In this document: positions 47,167 to 54,799 of the stretch, in pieces
How positions within the stretch are numbered: the stretch's first letter is position 1
How the letters are laid out: the number at the start of each line of letters is the position of its first letter
Assembly (NCBI RefSeq): GCF_000420785.1
Contig: NZ_ATVP01000012.1
Coordinates: 1-62,399 of the forward strand
Source of the DNA: Streptococcus hyovaginalis DSM 12219
GTDB lineage: Bacteria > Bacillota > Bacilli > Lactobacillales > Streptococcaceae
Length of the DNA: 62,399 bases
Reading direction: 5' to 3'
The notes under the pieces: generated by a model
What the model saw: only the letters and a program-made list of their open reading frames with translations
Database searches by the model: none
What the model was told of the DNA's origin: nothing
Position numbers and translations under genes: made by a program

Positions 47167-47183
47167 TGTTACATAAATGTTAC
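47167..47183 (+). promoter_or_regulatory. WalR (VicR) binding box
   Basis: TGTTAC-ATAAA-TGTTAC is an exact match to the WalR consensus TGTWAH-N5-TGTWAH. It lies 18 bases upstream of the -35 of the SH3 surface protein gene, in a position suited to activation. A nearby GTAACAT/ATGTTAC palindrome overlaps it. Confidence 0.75.
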
Positions 47184-47201
47184 AAAAATTACAAAAATAC
47201 A

Positions 47202-47230
47202 TTGACAAAGTAATATTTAAAAATTATAAT
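47202..47230 (+). promoter_or_regulatory. Consensus promoter of the SH3 surface protein gene
   Basis: TTGACA (47202-47207) and TATAAT (47225-47230) are both perfect and 17 bases apart. Confidence 0.85.
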
Positions 47231-47278
47231 ATAACTATAATGTAGTGTAATGCAAATGTTTTAAAGGAGGTAACCCTA

Positions 47279-49090
47279 ATGGCACATCAAAGTAGTCAAT
47301 TACAACAGCGTTATGCGATACGCACCTATTCGTTTGGTGCAGCTTCCGTTTTATTAGGTGCCTATCTTGTTACTGGTCAACAGTCAGTAGCGGCAGATAC
47401 CGTTCAAGCAAACATTGCCCCAGCTACAACAACCCATCAGCTTGTTTTAGAGCAGACAGAGGAGAATATCACTTCCGAGATGGCCATTTTGCCAGAGTCT
47501 ATCTCAGAGTCATCATCAGCAACAGCCCAGTCTCAGCAGGATGTTGATGGAAAAGCTGTGACATCAGAAGTTCAGGTAAGCGTGCCTCAAGTGATGCATT
47601 CAAAGAGTGGTGATTCTTCACAAATGGTAATGGACTCTTCTGAGGTAGCACCGGTGATACCGTCAACGGTAGAGTCCGTAATCAGTCAAGGATCAGCTAG
47701 TCAAGCAGTGACGCAAACGCTTAAGGAAACGAATCATGTCCCTACGATGGCAGAAAATAAACTTCCGGAGTCAGGGAACTATATTTTTACAGAAACTGTC
47801 GCTGTTAAAAATGCCCCTCAGATTGATAGCGCAACTGTTTTTGAATACCATAAAGGTGACTCTGTTTATTATCAACATGTGACGAAAAATGATGGTTACC
47901 TTTGGTTAACTTATCAAAGTTATAGTGGTATACAGCGCTATGTCGCCTTGAAGGCTGTAGAGAGTGGTACTCCGGTGGTTGAAGAAACACTGGAAGAAGC
48001 GGCAAAACTAAGCCTTCCACAAAGTGGAACATTTACGTTTACCGAACAAACAGCTGTTAAAAATGATGCAAAACTATCAGCTAAAACACAGTTCTACTAT
48101 CAAAAAGGAGAACGCGTTAACTACGACAAGGTTCTTGTTGCAGATGGCTATGAATGGCTTTCCTACATGTCTTATAGCGGTGTGAGACGCTATGTACCGA
48201 TTAATCTTATCGCCGAAAAACCTGCTGATCCGGTTAAAGACGATAAACATACTCAACCAGATGCTCAGTCAAGCATAGGTAATCACATTGTTCCCGCAGG
48301 TCGTTTGGATGTGATCAATGTTACACCTCAAGGCTTTGATGTGGTAGTGAGTCAGGTGAGCAATCCCAATCCTATTACAGCTGTCAAAGTTCCGATATGG
48401 ACGAGTCAGTCAGGTCAGGACGATTTGGTATGGTATCAGGCTAAAAAAACACAAGATGGCGATTACACCTTACATGTCAACTTAGCAGATCATAAGCATC
48501 ATTCAGGTGAGTATAATATTCACCTTTATTATCAAGAAAATGATGGTTATTTGAGGGGTGTCTTAAGTGTTAAGGTAGCTATTACGATTGTTGGTAATCC
48601 AGGGCAAGTCAGTGATTCAGAGGGGTCTCGTCCTGAGAGCACCCTCCCTACTAGGGGAACGTATCGTTTTAAAGAACGGGTCGCGGTTCGAAATCAGACA
48701 AGTTTATCAAGCCCAGTTCAGTTTTACTTTGAAGCTGGTGAGGCCATTAATTATGACAAGGTTCTCTCAGACAATGGTCATCAATGGCTTTCCTATGTGT
48801 CTTATAGTGGTGTGAGACGGTACATTGCGATCGAGACAGACGTAAAGGATCCTGATAATGCTGTTACCCAACCATCCAAAGATCATTCAGTAACGATTCC
48901 GCCTAAAGGGCAATGGACATTTACCAAGGAGGCTATGGTTCGTCATCAGGCTAACCTTTCAAGTCCAGTCGTTTTTAAATTAGATAAAGGTTACCGTCTG
49001 TATTATGACCAAGTTATCACAGCGGATGGGCATACCTGGCTTAGCTACCAATCTTACAGTGGGGTTCGTCGGTATGTGGCTATCAATTAA
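47279..49090 (+). CDS. Secreted wall-binding protein: four SH3 domains and a Bsp-like repeat
   Basis: The 603-residue product has a YSIRK-like signal peptide (RYAIRTYSFGAASVLLGAYL, about 11-40), an S/Q/E/T-rich segment (about 41-155), then SH3_5-type domains at about 162-226 and 246-311, a GBS Bsp-like repeat domain at about 343-437 (VINVTPQGFDVVVSQV), and SH3 domains at about 456-519 and 540-603. Each SH3 ends in SYxSYSGVRRY or a close variant, and the protein stops right after the last. No catalytic domain or LPXTG is present, so it is probably held on the wall by the SH3 domains. AAAGGAGG precedes the ATG, and a WalR box plus consensus promoter lie upstream. Confidence 0.88.
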   Translation: MAHQSSQLQQRYAIRTYSFGAASVLLGAYLVTGQQSVAADTVQANIAPATTTHQLVLEQTEENITSEMAILPESISESSSATAQSQQDVDGKAVTSEVQVSVPQVMHSKSGDSSQMVMDSSEVAPVIPSTVESVISQGSASQAVTQTLKETNHVPTMAENKLPESGNYIFTETVAVKNAPQIDSATVFEYHKGDSVYYQHVTKNDGYLWLTYQSYSGIQRYVALKAVESGTPVVEETLEEAAKLSLPQSGTFTFTEQTAVKNDAKLSAKTQFYYQKGERVNYDKVLVADGYEWLSYMSYSGVRRYVPINLIAEKPADPVKDDKHTQPDAQSSIGNHIVPAGRLDVINVTPQGFDVVVSQVSNPNPITAVKVPIWTSQSGQDDLVWYQAKKTQDGDYTLHVNLADHKHHSGEYNIHLYYQENDGYLRGVLSVKVAITIVGNPGQVSDSEGSRPESTLPTRGTYRFKERVAVRNQTSLSSPVQFYFEAGEAINYDKVLSDNGHQWLSYVSYSGVRRYIAIETDVKDPDNAVTQPSKDHSVTIPPKGQWTFTKEAMVRHQANLSSPVVFKLDKGYRLYYDQVITADGHTWLSYQSYSGVRRYVAIN

Positions 49091-49130
49091 ATAAGAAAAT
49101 ACATCCATTGAGAAGGAGTCAAACGAAAAG

Positions 49131-49460
49131 GTGGTGTTGATTAAGTGCATTAATGGTTTAGCAATTTTGGTATGCTTCATGTTGATGCCATATATGAAAT
49201 ATTCAGGGCAGTCTTTGAAGACAATGAAATTGTTATACCTAGTTGCCCTTATCTTATCTGCCATCTTCTCGTTTTGTCATCAAGATTACCTTTGTAAGCT
49301 GGCGTCTGTCCTAATGGTTATGGGCGCCTTAATGGTGGCTGGCAATATCCCCGTGACGGCTCTCACATCTTGGCGGAGAGTTGCTATGATTGTGATCTAT
49401 CTTGGAATAGCCTTTCAATTGCTAGACATTTTATCTTACTCATCTGGACAACTTCTCTAG
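49131..49460 (+). CDS. Small hydrophobic membrane protein
   Basis: The product of about 109 residues has three or four membrane helices (NGLAILVCFMLMPYM, LLYLVALILSAIFSF, LASVLMVMGALMVAG, VAMIVIYLGIAFQLLDIL) and no recognised motif. The start is uncertain: GTG at 49131 or 49134, or TTG at 49137, with AAGGAG at 49112 and AAGGTGG close by. It follows the SH3 protein gene by 40 bases with no terminator between, so it probably shares the WalR-controlled transcript. Confidence 0.6.
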   Translation: MVLIKCINGLAILVCFMLMPYMKYSGQSLKTMKLLYLVALILSAIFSFCHQDYLCKLASVLMVMGALMVAGNIPVTALTSWRRVAMIVIYLGIAFQLLDILSYSSGQLL

Positions 49461-49524
49461 GAAGTGACTATTAATACGTTTATTGACTTTTTATGAAAAC
49501 GTGTTTATGTTAAATTGCGGTTTA

Positions 49525-49548
49525 ATTCCTATTTTTTTAAATAGGAAT
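49525..49548. repeat. Perfect inverted repeat upstream of cshA
   Basis: ATTCCTATTT and AAATAGGAAT form a 10-bp palindrome with a TTTT loop. It could end the preceding transcript or be an operator. Confidence 0.5.
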
Positions 49549-49726
49549 GTGTTACACTAGATAAGTTGTCATAATTACTAGCAGATGTGTTGGCTAGAAA
49601 AGTTTTCAAACTTTGATTTGCCAAATTTTTATCATGTCATAAGGATTTGAACTGGCTTTTAGTGAGCCAATTGTCTGCACCAGCTTAATAAAGTGGCTTC
49701 GCACCACTTTTAGAAAAGAGAAACAT
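49549..49726 (+). promoter_or_regulatory. Long leader of the cshA-type helicase gene
   Basis: A TGtTACACT-like -10 at about 49550-49557 would give a leader of about 165 bases. Just before the start codon AAAGTGG (49690-49696) pairs with CCACTTT (49704-49710) around a GC-containing loop. Long structured leaders are common for cold-induced RNA helicases; the control here is inferred. Confidence 0.4.
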
Positions 49727-51319
49727 TTGAAATTTACAGAATTAAACCTTAGTGAAGATATCCAAGCAGCCGTTGTAACTGCCGGTTTTGAAAAAGCATC
49801 ACCTATCCAAGAGTTGACGATTCCACTCGCACTTGAAGGAAAAGATGTGATTGGTCAAGCTCAAACTGGTACGGGAAAAACAGCTGCTTTTGGTTTGCCT
49901 ACACTTCATAAGATTTCTACTGACAGAAACGTGATTCAAGCCCTTGTTATTGCACCGACTCGTGAGTTAGCTGTCCAATCGCAAGAAGAACTTTTCCGTT
50001 TTGGTCGTGATAAGGGGGTAAAAGTCCGGTCTGTTTTTGGTGGTTCATCCATCGAAAAACAAATTAAAGCCCTAAAATCAGGTGCTCACATTGTTGTTGG
50101 TACGCCAGGACGTTTACTTGATTTAATCAAACGTAAAGCTTTAAAATTGGATAATGTTGAAACATTAATCCTCGATGAAGCTGATGAAATGCTTAACATG
50201 GGATTCTTGGAGGATATCGAAGCGATTATCAGCCGTGTGCCAGAAGAGCGTCAAACCCTTCTTTTCTCTGCGACGATGCCTGACGCTATTAAACGCATTG
50301 GTGTTAAATTTATGAAAGAACCTGAGCACGTTAAGATCGAAGCTAAAGAGTTAACTAATGTTAACGTTGATCAGTATTATGTTCGTGTTAAAGAGCAAGA
50401 TAAATTTGATACTATGACACGTCTTATGGATGTTGATCAACCTGAACTATCAATCGTCTTTGGTCGTACTAAACGTCGTGTTGATGAATTGACACGTGGT
50501 TTGAAACTTCGTGGTTTCCGTGCAGAAGGTATCCATGGTGATTTGGATCAAAATAAACGTCTTCGTGTTATCCGCGATTTCAAAAATGACCAAATTGATA
50601 TCCTTGTAGCGACAGACGTTGCTGCACGTGGTTTGGATATTTCTGGTGTTACACATGTTTATAACTATGATATTCCACAAGATCCAGAAAGTTATGTTCA
50701 CCGTATTGGTCGTACAGGACGTGCTGGAAAATCTGGTGAGTCAATCACATTTGTATCACCAAATGAGATGGGCTACTTGTCAATGATTGAGAAATTGACA
50801 AAAAAAGCGATGAAGGGTCTTAAACCGGCGACAGCTGAGGAAGCCTTCCAAGCTAAGAAAAAAGTAGCTCTAAAGAAAATTGAACGTGATTTTGCGGATG
50901 AGTCTATCCGTGCAAACTTCGAAAAATTCAAGGGAGATGCCGTCCAATTGGCGCAAGAATTCACCCCTGAAGAATTAGCACTCTATGTCTTGAGCTTAAC
51001 CGTTCAAGATCCAGAGAGCATGCCAGAAGTAGAGATTGCTCGCGAAAAACCATTGCCATTTAAACCATCGGGTGGTGGTAAAGGTAAAGGTGGTCGCGGT
51101 AATCGTGAGCGCAACCGTGGAGGTCGTGACAATGACCGTCGCCGCGGTGGTCGAGGAGATCGCCGTCGTGATAATCGCGATGGTGGCCGCCGAGACTTTA
51201 AACGTCGTGATGATAAATTCAAAAAAGATAACCGTCGTCAAGATAATAAAAAACCACACAAAAACACCTCAAGCGAAAAGAAAACAGGTTTTGTGATTCG
51301 CAACAAAGGTGAGAGATAA
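49727..51319 (+). CDS. cshA: DEAD-box RNA helicase CshA type
   Basis: This ATP-dependent RNA helicase unwinds structured RNA and in Gram-positives acts in RNA decay and cold adaptation. The 530-residue product has motif I AQTGTGKTAA, Ia PTRELAVQ, Ib TPGRLL, II DEAD, III SAT, V ARGLDI and VI HRIGRTGRAG. The C-terminal tail (about 440-520) is rich in RGG, RR and D and probably binds RNA. The start codon appears to be TTG (MKFTELNLS) behind a weak AAAAGAG. Confidence 0.94.
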   Translation: MKFTELNLSEDIQAAVVTAGFEKASPIQELTIPLALEGKDVIGQAQTGTGKTAAFGLPTLHKISTDRNVIQALVIAPTRELAVQSQEELFRFGRDKGVKVRSVFGGSSIEKQIKALKSGAHIVVGTPGRLLDLIKRKALKLDNVETLILDEADEMLNMGFLEDIEAIISRVPEERQTLLFSATMPDAIKRIGVKFMKEPEHVKIEAKELTNVNVDQYYVRVKEQDKFDTMTRLMDVDQPELSIVFGRTKRRVDELTRGLKLRGFRAEGIHGDLDQNKRLRVIRDFKNDQIDILVATDVAARGLDISGVTHVYNYDIPQDPESYVHRIGRTGRAGKSGESITFVSPNEMGYLSMIEKLTKKAMKGLKPATAEEAFQAKKKVALKKIERDFADESIRANFEKFKGDAVQLAQEFTPEELALYVLSLTVQDPESMPEVEIAREKPLPFKPSGGGKGKGGRGNRERNRGGRDNDRRRGGRGDRRRDNRDGGRRDFKRRDDKFKKDNRRQDNKKPHKNTSSEKKTGFVIRNKGER

Positions 51320-51360
51320 AAAGACAATATTAAAGATCGTCTCCACGATGACATTATAAA

Positions 51361-51397
51361 AAACATAGCAACTCGATTAAGGCTTGCTATGTTTTTT
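51361..51397. terminator. Terminator between cshA and the GIY-YIG gene
   Basis: AAACATAGCAA and TTGCTATGTTT form an 11-bp stem with a 12-base loop and T-run; it lies between convergent genes and overlaps the end of the GIY-YIG gene. Confidence 0.8.
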
Positions 51398-51640
51398 GAT
51401 ATATGCTAATTTTTGCAGACGTGTTTTTTGTTTGAAATAGGCTTCGGCACTTTGGGCTTCTTGTTTGCTTGGGAAGCTTTCTTGATAGAGGAGTTTGACT
51501 GGTAGCCGGGCTCTAGTGTATTTGGCACCTTTGCCAGTATTGTGTGTGCTCAAGCGACGCTCGACGTCTGTCGTGTAGCCGGTATAGAGTGTGCCGTCTG
51601 CGCATTCCAAGACGTACATATAAGCTTTAATGTCAGTCAT
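51377..51640 (-). CDS. GIY-YIG domain protein (UPF0213/YhbQ-like)
   Basis: The 87-residue product is a single GIY-YIG nuclease-fold domain: [18 protein letters not shown] with the paired tyrosines, then the arginine in [20 protein letters not shown]. Stand-alone members may cut DNA, but their role is unclear. The ATG at 51640 lies 1 base after the trmN6 stop. The frame is open further upstream, but inside trmN6, so the short form is preferred. The two genes form one operon. Confidence 0.88.
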   Translation of the reverse strand: MTDIKAYMYVLECADGTLYTGYTTDVERRLSTHNTGKGAKYTRARLPVKLLYQESFPSKQEAQSAEAYFKQKTRLQKLAYIKKHSKP

Positions 51641-51641
51641 G

Positions 51642-52397
51642 TCATTTGTCCCTTTTGCCAAAATAGATGTCAAAAATGGCATCAGTATAGTCACCGTTAT
51701 CCTTATGAACAAAGAGTGGTGGCAATATTTTCAAACCGTCTGTCGATCCGTCTTTGATCGCTTCGATCAGAAGCATATTAGCCTCTTTTCCCATTTTAGG
51801 ATAGACAAACTGGATACGCTTTGGTGCTAAATTGTACTGCCTCAAGGTATCGAGGATATCTAAAAAACGATCGGGTCTATGAACCATGGCAAGACGACCG
51901 TTTGACTTAAGAGCGTGTCGTGAGACCTGACAAATCTCTTCTAAATTGGTAGTAATTTCGTGGCGTGCTAGGAGATAGTGCTCAGAGAGGTTTTTTTTGG
52001 AAGTTTCTATTGCTTTAAAGTAAGGTGGATTGCAGAGAATGAGGTCAACCTGAGAGCGCGGAACATGGTCTAAAAGATTTTTGAGGTCATCCTGAATCAT
52101 GACCACTTGATCTTCTAGGTGATTAAGCTGGATGGAGCGTTTAGCCATATCAGCTAAGCGTTCTTGCAGTTCAATTAAAGTGATTGAAGCCTTCGTTCTG
52201 GTGCTGGCAAAAAGACCGACAGCACCATTTCCTGAGCAGAGGTCTACAATGCGTCCCTTTGAAGGAATTTTAGGAAAACGGGATAGGAGAACGCTGTCAA
52301 TAGAGTAGCTAAATACAGCCTTGTTTTGAATAATTTTAACATCAGTTGAGAAGAGCTGATCGATGCGCTCTCCTTCTTGTAAATGGATTTTAGACAT
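51642..52397 (-). CDS. tRNA1(Val) (adenine-N6)-methyltransferase TrmN6 type
   Basis: This 251-residue SAM-dependent methyltransferase has motif I in [17 protein letters not shown] (about 49-65), the adenine-N6 catalytic motif NPPYFKA (about 123-129), and the family N-terminus with [21 protein letters not shown]. It probably methylates A37 of tRNA-Val, as in E. coli YfiC. On the minus strand TGATATAAT ends 6 bases before the ATG and no Shine-Dalgarno is present, so the mRNA is predicted leaderless. The GIY-YIG gene follows directly. Confidence 0.88.
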   Translation of the reverse strand: MSKIHLQEGERIDQLFSTDVKIIQNKAVFSYSIDSVLLSRFPKIPSKGRIVDLCSGNGAVGLFASTRTKASITLIELQERLADMAKRSIQLNHLEDQVVMIQDDLKNLLDHVPRSQVDLILCNPPYFKAIETSKKNLSEHYLLARHEITTNLEEICQVSRHALKSNGRLAMVHRPDRFLDILDTLRQYNLAPKRIQFVYPKMGKEANMLLIEAIKDGSTDGLKILPPLFVHKDNGDYTDAIFDIYFGKRDK

Positions 52398-52403
52398 AGG
52401 AAC

Positions 52404-52412
52404 ATTATATCA
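52404..52412 (-). promoter_or_regulatory. Promoter of trmN6, predicted leaderless
   Basis: TGaTATAAT on the minus strand ends 6 bases from the ATG; transcription should begin at or very near the A of the start codon. It directly follows the terminator T-run of the upstream small gene. Confidence 0.55.
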
Positions 52413-52439
52413 AAAAAGACTGGTTTTGGAGACCAGTCT
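52411..52439 (-). terminator. Terminator of the 62-residue protein gene
   Basis: On the minus strand AGACTGGT pairs with ACCAGTCT around CTCCAAA, followed by six T residues. Confidence 0.7.
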
Positions 52440-52537
52440 GGTGTTAAGGTTAGTTTATTTTTTGGGGTGATATCGGAGGTGATAGGGGATTGAAGTAGTT
52501 TGATAGGTGAGAGCTAGTCTTAAGGATATTAGACGCT

Positions 52538-52726
52538 TTAGTTTTCAGTATTAAGCCAATCATGGTATTTTTCAACCAAATTAATGGCCATTTGGGTAGC
52601 TAGGGCTGCAGAGAAAGTTTCGGTTCCTTCTAGACTATCTCCTGCGATTTCAATCTTGCTTTCCTCGTAAATCGCTTTGAGACTTTCTTCGGATAAGGTA
52701 GCTTTGAAGGCTTCAAATTGATTCAT
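52538..52726 (-). CDS. Small acidic hypothetical protein, 62 residues
   Basis: The gene is supported by a perfect AAAGGAGG 7 bases before the ATG and by a downstream terminator. The product (MNQFEAFKATLSEESLKAIY, later SAALATQMAINLVEKYHDW) is acidic, helical and has no signal, cysteine or membrane segment. I do not recognise the family. It is transcribed alone, divergent from plsC. Confidence 0.65.
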   Translation of the reverse strand: MNQFEAFKATLSEESLKAIYEESKIEIAGDSLEGTETFSAALATQMAINLVEKYHDWLNTEN

Positions 52727-52883
52727 AACAGATCCTCCTTTGTTGGGTGTTATCTTATTGCCATCATATAGAAAAGGCTTTCATAAGTCAAGTGAAAACT
52801 GAAATGCTTTTGCTTGCAGGTATCCAGTTTTCTAAAAGGGTATAAAATGCTATAATAATGAGAGTTTGTATGGAGGAAATGAC

Positions 52884-53633
52884 ATGTTTTATGCCTATTT
52901 ACGTGGTTTAGTTGTCTTTTTATTATGGGTTTTTAATGGTAATGCCCACTATCATAATGAGGAGAAAATTTTACCGGCAGATGAGAATTACATTTTTGTA
53001 GCACCGCATCGTACGTTCTGGGATCCCATTTATATGGCTTTTGCGGCTCGTCCCAAGCAGTTTATTTTTATGGCTAAAAAAGAGTTGTTTACCAATCGTA
53101 TTTTTTCATGGTGGATTCGTATGTGTGGCGCTTTTCCAATTGACCGTGAAAATCCAGGACAAGAAGCCATTAAGTATCCCGTTAATATGTTAAAAAAAGG
53201 CGATCGGTCTTTGGTGATGTTTCCAAGTGGCAGTCGTCATTCTCAAGATGTTAAAGGTGGTGTCGCTGTTATTGCGAAAATGGCCAAGGTGAGAATCATG
53301 CCTGCCGCTTATACAGGACCGATGACCCTGGGAGGCTTGATGAGTGGAGAACGGGTGGATATGAACTTTGGAAATCCGATTGATATTTCTGATATTCGGC
53401 GGATGAATGATGCGGGGATTGCAGAGGTAGCTAGTCGCATTCAGGCGGAGTTTGACCGCTTAGATACTGATAATGACACTTATCGTACTGCTAAAATGAA
53501 GCGAAATCCTCTGACGTTACTCTACCGCATTCCGTTAGGTATTATAGCTCTTGTAGCTGTCTTTTTTACCTTACTATTTAGCTTTATTGCCAGTTTTGTT
53601 TGGGATCCTGCGAGAACAGTTAAGAAACCTTAA
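52884..53633 (+). CDS. plsC: 1-acyl-sn-glycerol-3-phosphate acyltransferase
   Basis: PlsC makes phosphatidic acid from lysophosphatidate in membrane lipid synthesis. The 249-residue product has an N-terminal membrane segment, the catalytic HRTFWD (HX4D, about 43-48), the GAFPIDR substrate motif, MFPSGSRHS and a further C-terminal membrane helix. The frame opens 18 bases earlier, but TATGGAGGAAATGAC precedes the ATG at 52884. TGcTATAAT (52848-52856) is the promoter. It sits upstream of the competence operon but does not share its promoter. Confidence 0.93.
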   Translation: MFYAYLRGLVVFLLWVFNGNAHYHNEEKILPADENYIFVAPHRTFWDPIYMAFAARPKQFIFMAKKELFTNRIFSWWIRMCGAFPIDRENPGQEAIKYPVNMLKKGDRSLVMFPSGSRHSQDVKGGVAVIAKMAKVRIMPAAYTGPMTLGGLMSGERVDMNFGNPIDISDIRRMNDAGIAEVASRIQAEFDRLDTDNDTYRTAKMKRNPLTLLYRIPLGIIALVAVFFTLLFSFIASFVWDPARTVKKP

Positions 53634-53710
53634 TCTTTGCAGGAGACCATTTTTTGAGAATGCTATTTTAAGGGGTATCTTAGATTATTCTTACTTATAA
53701 GGTTACTTGG

Positions 53711-53743
53711 GAGGTTGGGCTGAAGTCCAGCCTCTTATTATTT
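53711..53743 (+). terminator. Terminator after plsC
   Basis: GAGGTTGGGCT pairs, with wobbles, with AGTCCAGCCTC, followed by a T-rich stretch. Confidence 0.65.
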
Positions 53744-53804
53744 TACGAGAAAACTAATGCAGTCAGCAGATGTTCCACTGAAAAGGATCAGTGAATTTTT
53801 TTGA

Positions 53805-53812
53805 TACGAATA
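53805..53812 (+). promoter_or_regulatory. Candidate ComX/SigX box
   Basis: TACGAATA is the exact late-competence promoter octamer and is preceded by a T-run, but it lies 312 bases before comEA. A weaker TGCGAATT at 54098-54105 is at the usual distance. Either could drive comEA in competent cells. Confidence 0.4.
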
Positions 53813-54124
53813 AAGTTCATTATAGTTTTAGCTTCCTAAATCTATTTTAGATCGTTTTGATGCCACTTTGTTTGCACCATTTTAACTCAAAAATCCCTTT
53901 CGAGACGTTTTCGGTGACAAGGACAAATGAGAACTTGCTGATAGCTTCTTTAACTGGTTGACGCTTTTCCATTTTTTTTGTTACAGGAAAAGGATGCATC
54001 GTTCTCTTTTCTTGTAAGGGGTACTCACTGATAGCAGCTCAAAGCAGGTCTTAAGATTTGTAAAAATTTCAGTTGCCTGAAGTTTTTTGATGTTCTTTGC
54101 GAATTATCAGTTAGGAGGATAATC

Positions 54125-54799
54125 ATGCTTGAGGATATTTTAGATAAAATTCGTGAGTATAAACTCATTGCTGGTTTAACACTTGTTATTTTGACCTTAT
54201 TGATGGTGTGTGGTTTTCTTGTGGTCAATGGTTCACAAAAAGAATTAGAAAGTACGCTGCCATCGTGGTCAAAAGAGGTGTCATCTGATAGTGACACAGC
54301 TATTTCTTCAGAAGAAGTCAAAAAGAAGCAGGCGAAAGAGCGAGATACTGATGTTATCACTGTGGATGTGAAAGGGGCTGTCAAAAAGCCTGGTGTTTAT
54401 CAGTTGCCAGATAAAAGTCGTGTGAACGAGGCTGTTCTTTTAGCGGGTGGTGTGACAGAAGAGGCAGACCGTAAATCAGTTAATTTTGCTCAAAAACTAA
54501 CCGATGAGGCAGTGATTTATGTGGCAAGCCAAGGGGAAAATATCACAGTTGTTCCTAAAGATCCAGCTGTTTTAGCAAATGAACCAGGTGCTTCTTCAGT
54601 GTCAGATAAGATTAATCTCAATACAGCGACGCTTACGGACTTACAAACCATTTCTGGGATCGGTCAAAAGAGGGCGCAAGATATTTTAGATTATCGCGAT
54701 AGTAGTGGTGGATTTAAATCTGTTGAGGATTTAGCCAATGTTTCCGGTATCGGTGAAAAGACTCTAGAGAAGCTGCGTGAGGAAGTAACCGTTGATTAG
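54125..54799 (+). CDS. comEA: Competence protein ComEA
   Basis: ComEA is the membrane-anchored DNA receptor for transformation. The 224-residue product has an N-terminal anchor (about 14-36, LIAGLTLVILTLLMVCGFLV), an SLBB domain (about 77-140, VDVKGAVKKPGVYQL) and two C-terminal helix-hairpin-helix motifs (NLNTATLTDLQTISGIGQKR and NVSGIGEKTLEKL). AGGAGG precedes the ATG. It overlaps comEC by 8 bases. Confidence 0.95.
   Translation: MLEDILDKIREYKLIAGLTLVILTLLMVCGFLVVNGSQKELESTLPSWSKEVSSDSDTAISSEEVKKKQAKERDTDVITVDVKGAVKKPGVYQLPDKSRVNEAVLLAGGVTEEADRKSVNFAQKLTDEAVIYVASQGENITVVPKDPAVLANEPGASSVSDKINLNTATLTDLQTISGIGQKRAQDILDYRDSSGGFKSVEDLANVSGIGEKTLEKLREEVTVD

Larger units (their letters stand above)
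53634..54124. other. Intergenic stretch between plsC and comEA
   Basis: It contains the plsC terminator, a perfect com-box-like octamer at 53805-53812 and the comEA ribosome site. No gene is visible between them; short frames there have stops and no ribosome sites. Confidence 0.55.

Noticed and set aside
49489..49505. TGAAAACGTGTTTA as a cre site before cshA
   Set aside because: It breaks the consensus at a fixed W position and the late C; no link to sugar metabolism.
51004..51296. Several antisense and shifted frames in the cshA tail
   Set aside because: They arise from the repetitive arginine/glycine codons of the helicase C-terminus.
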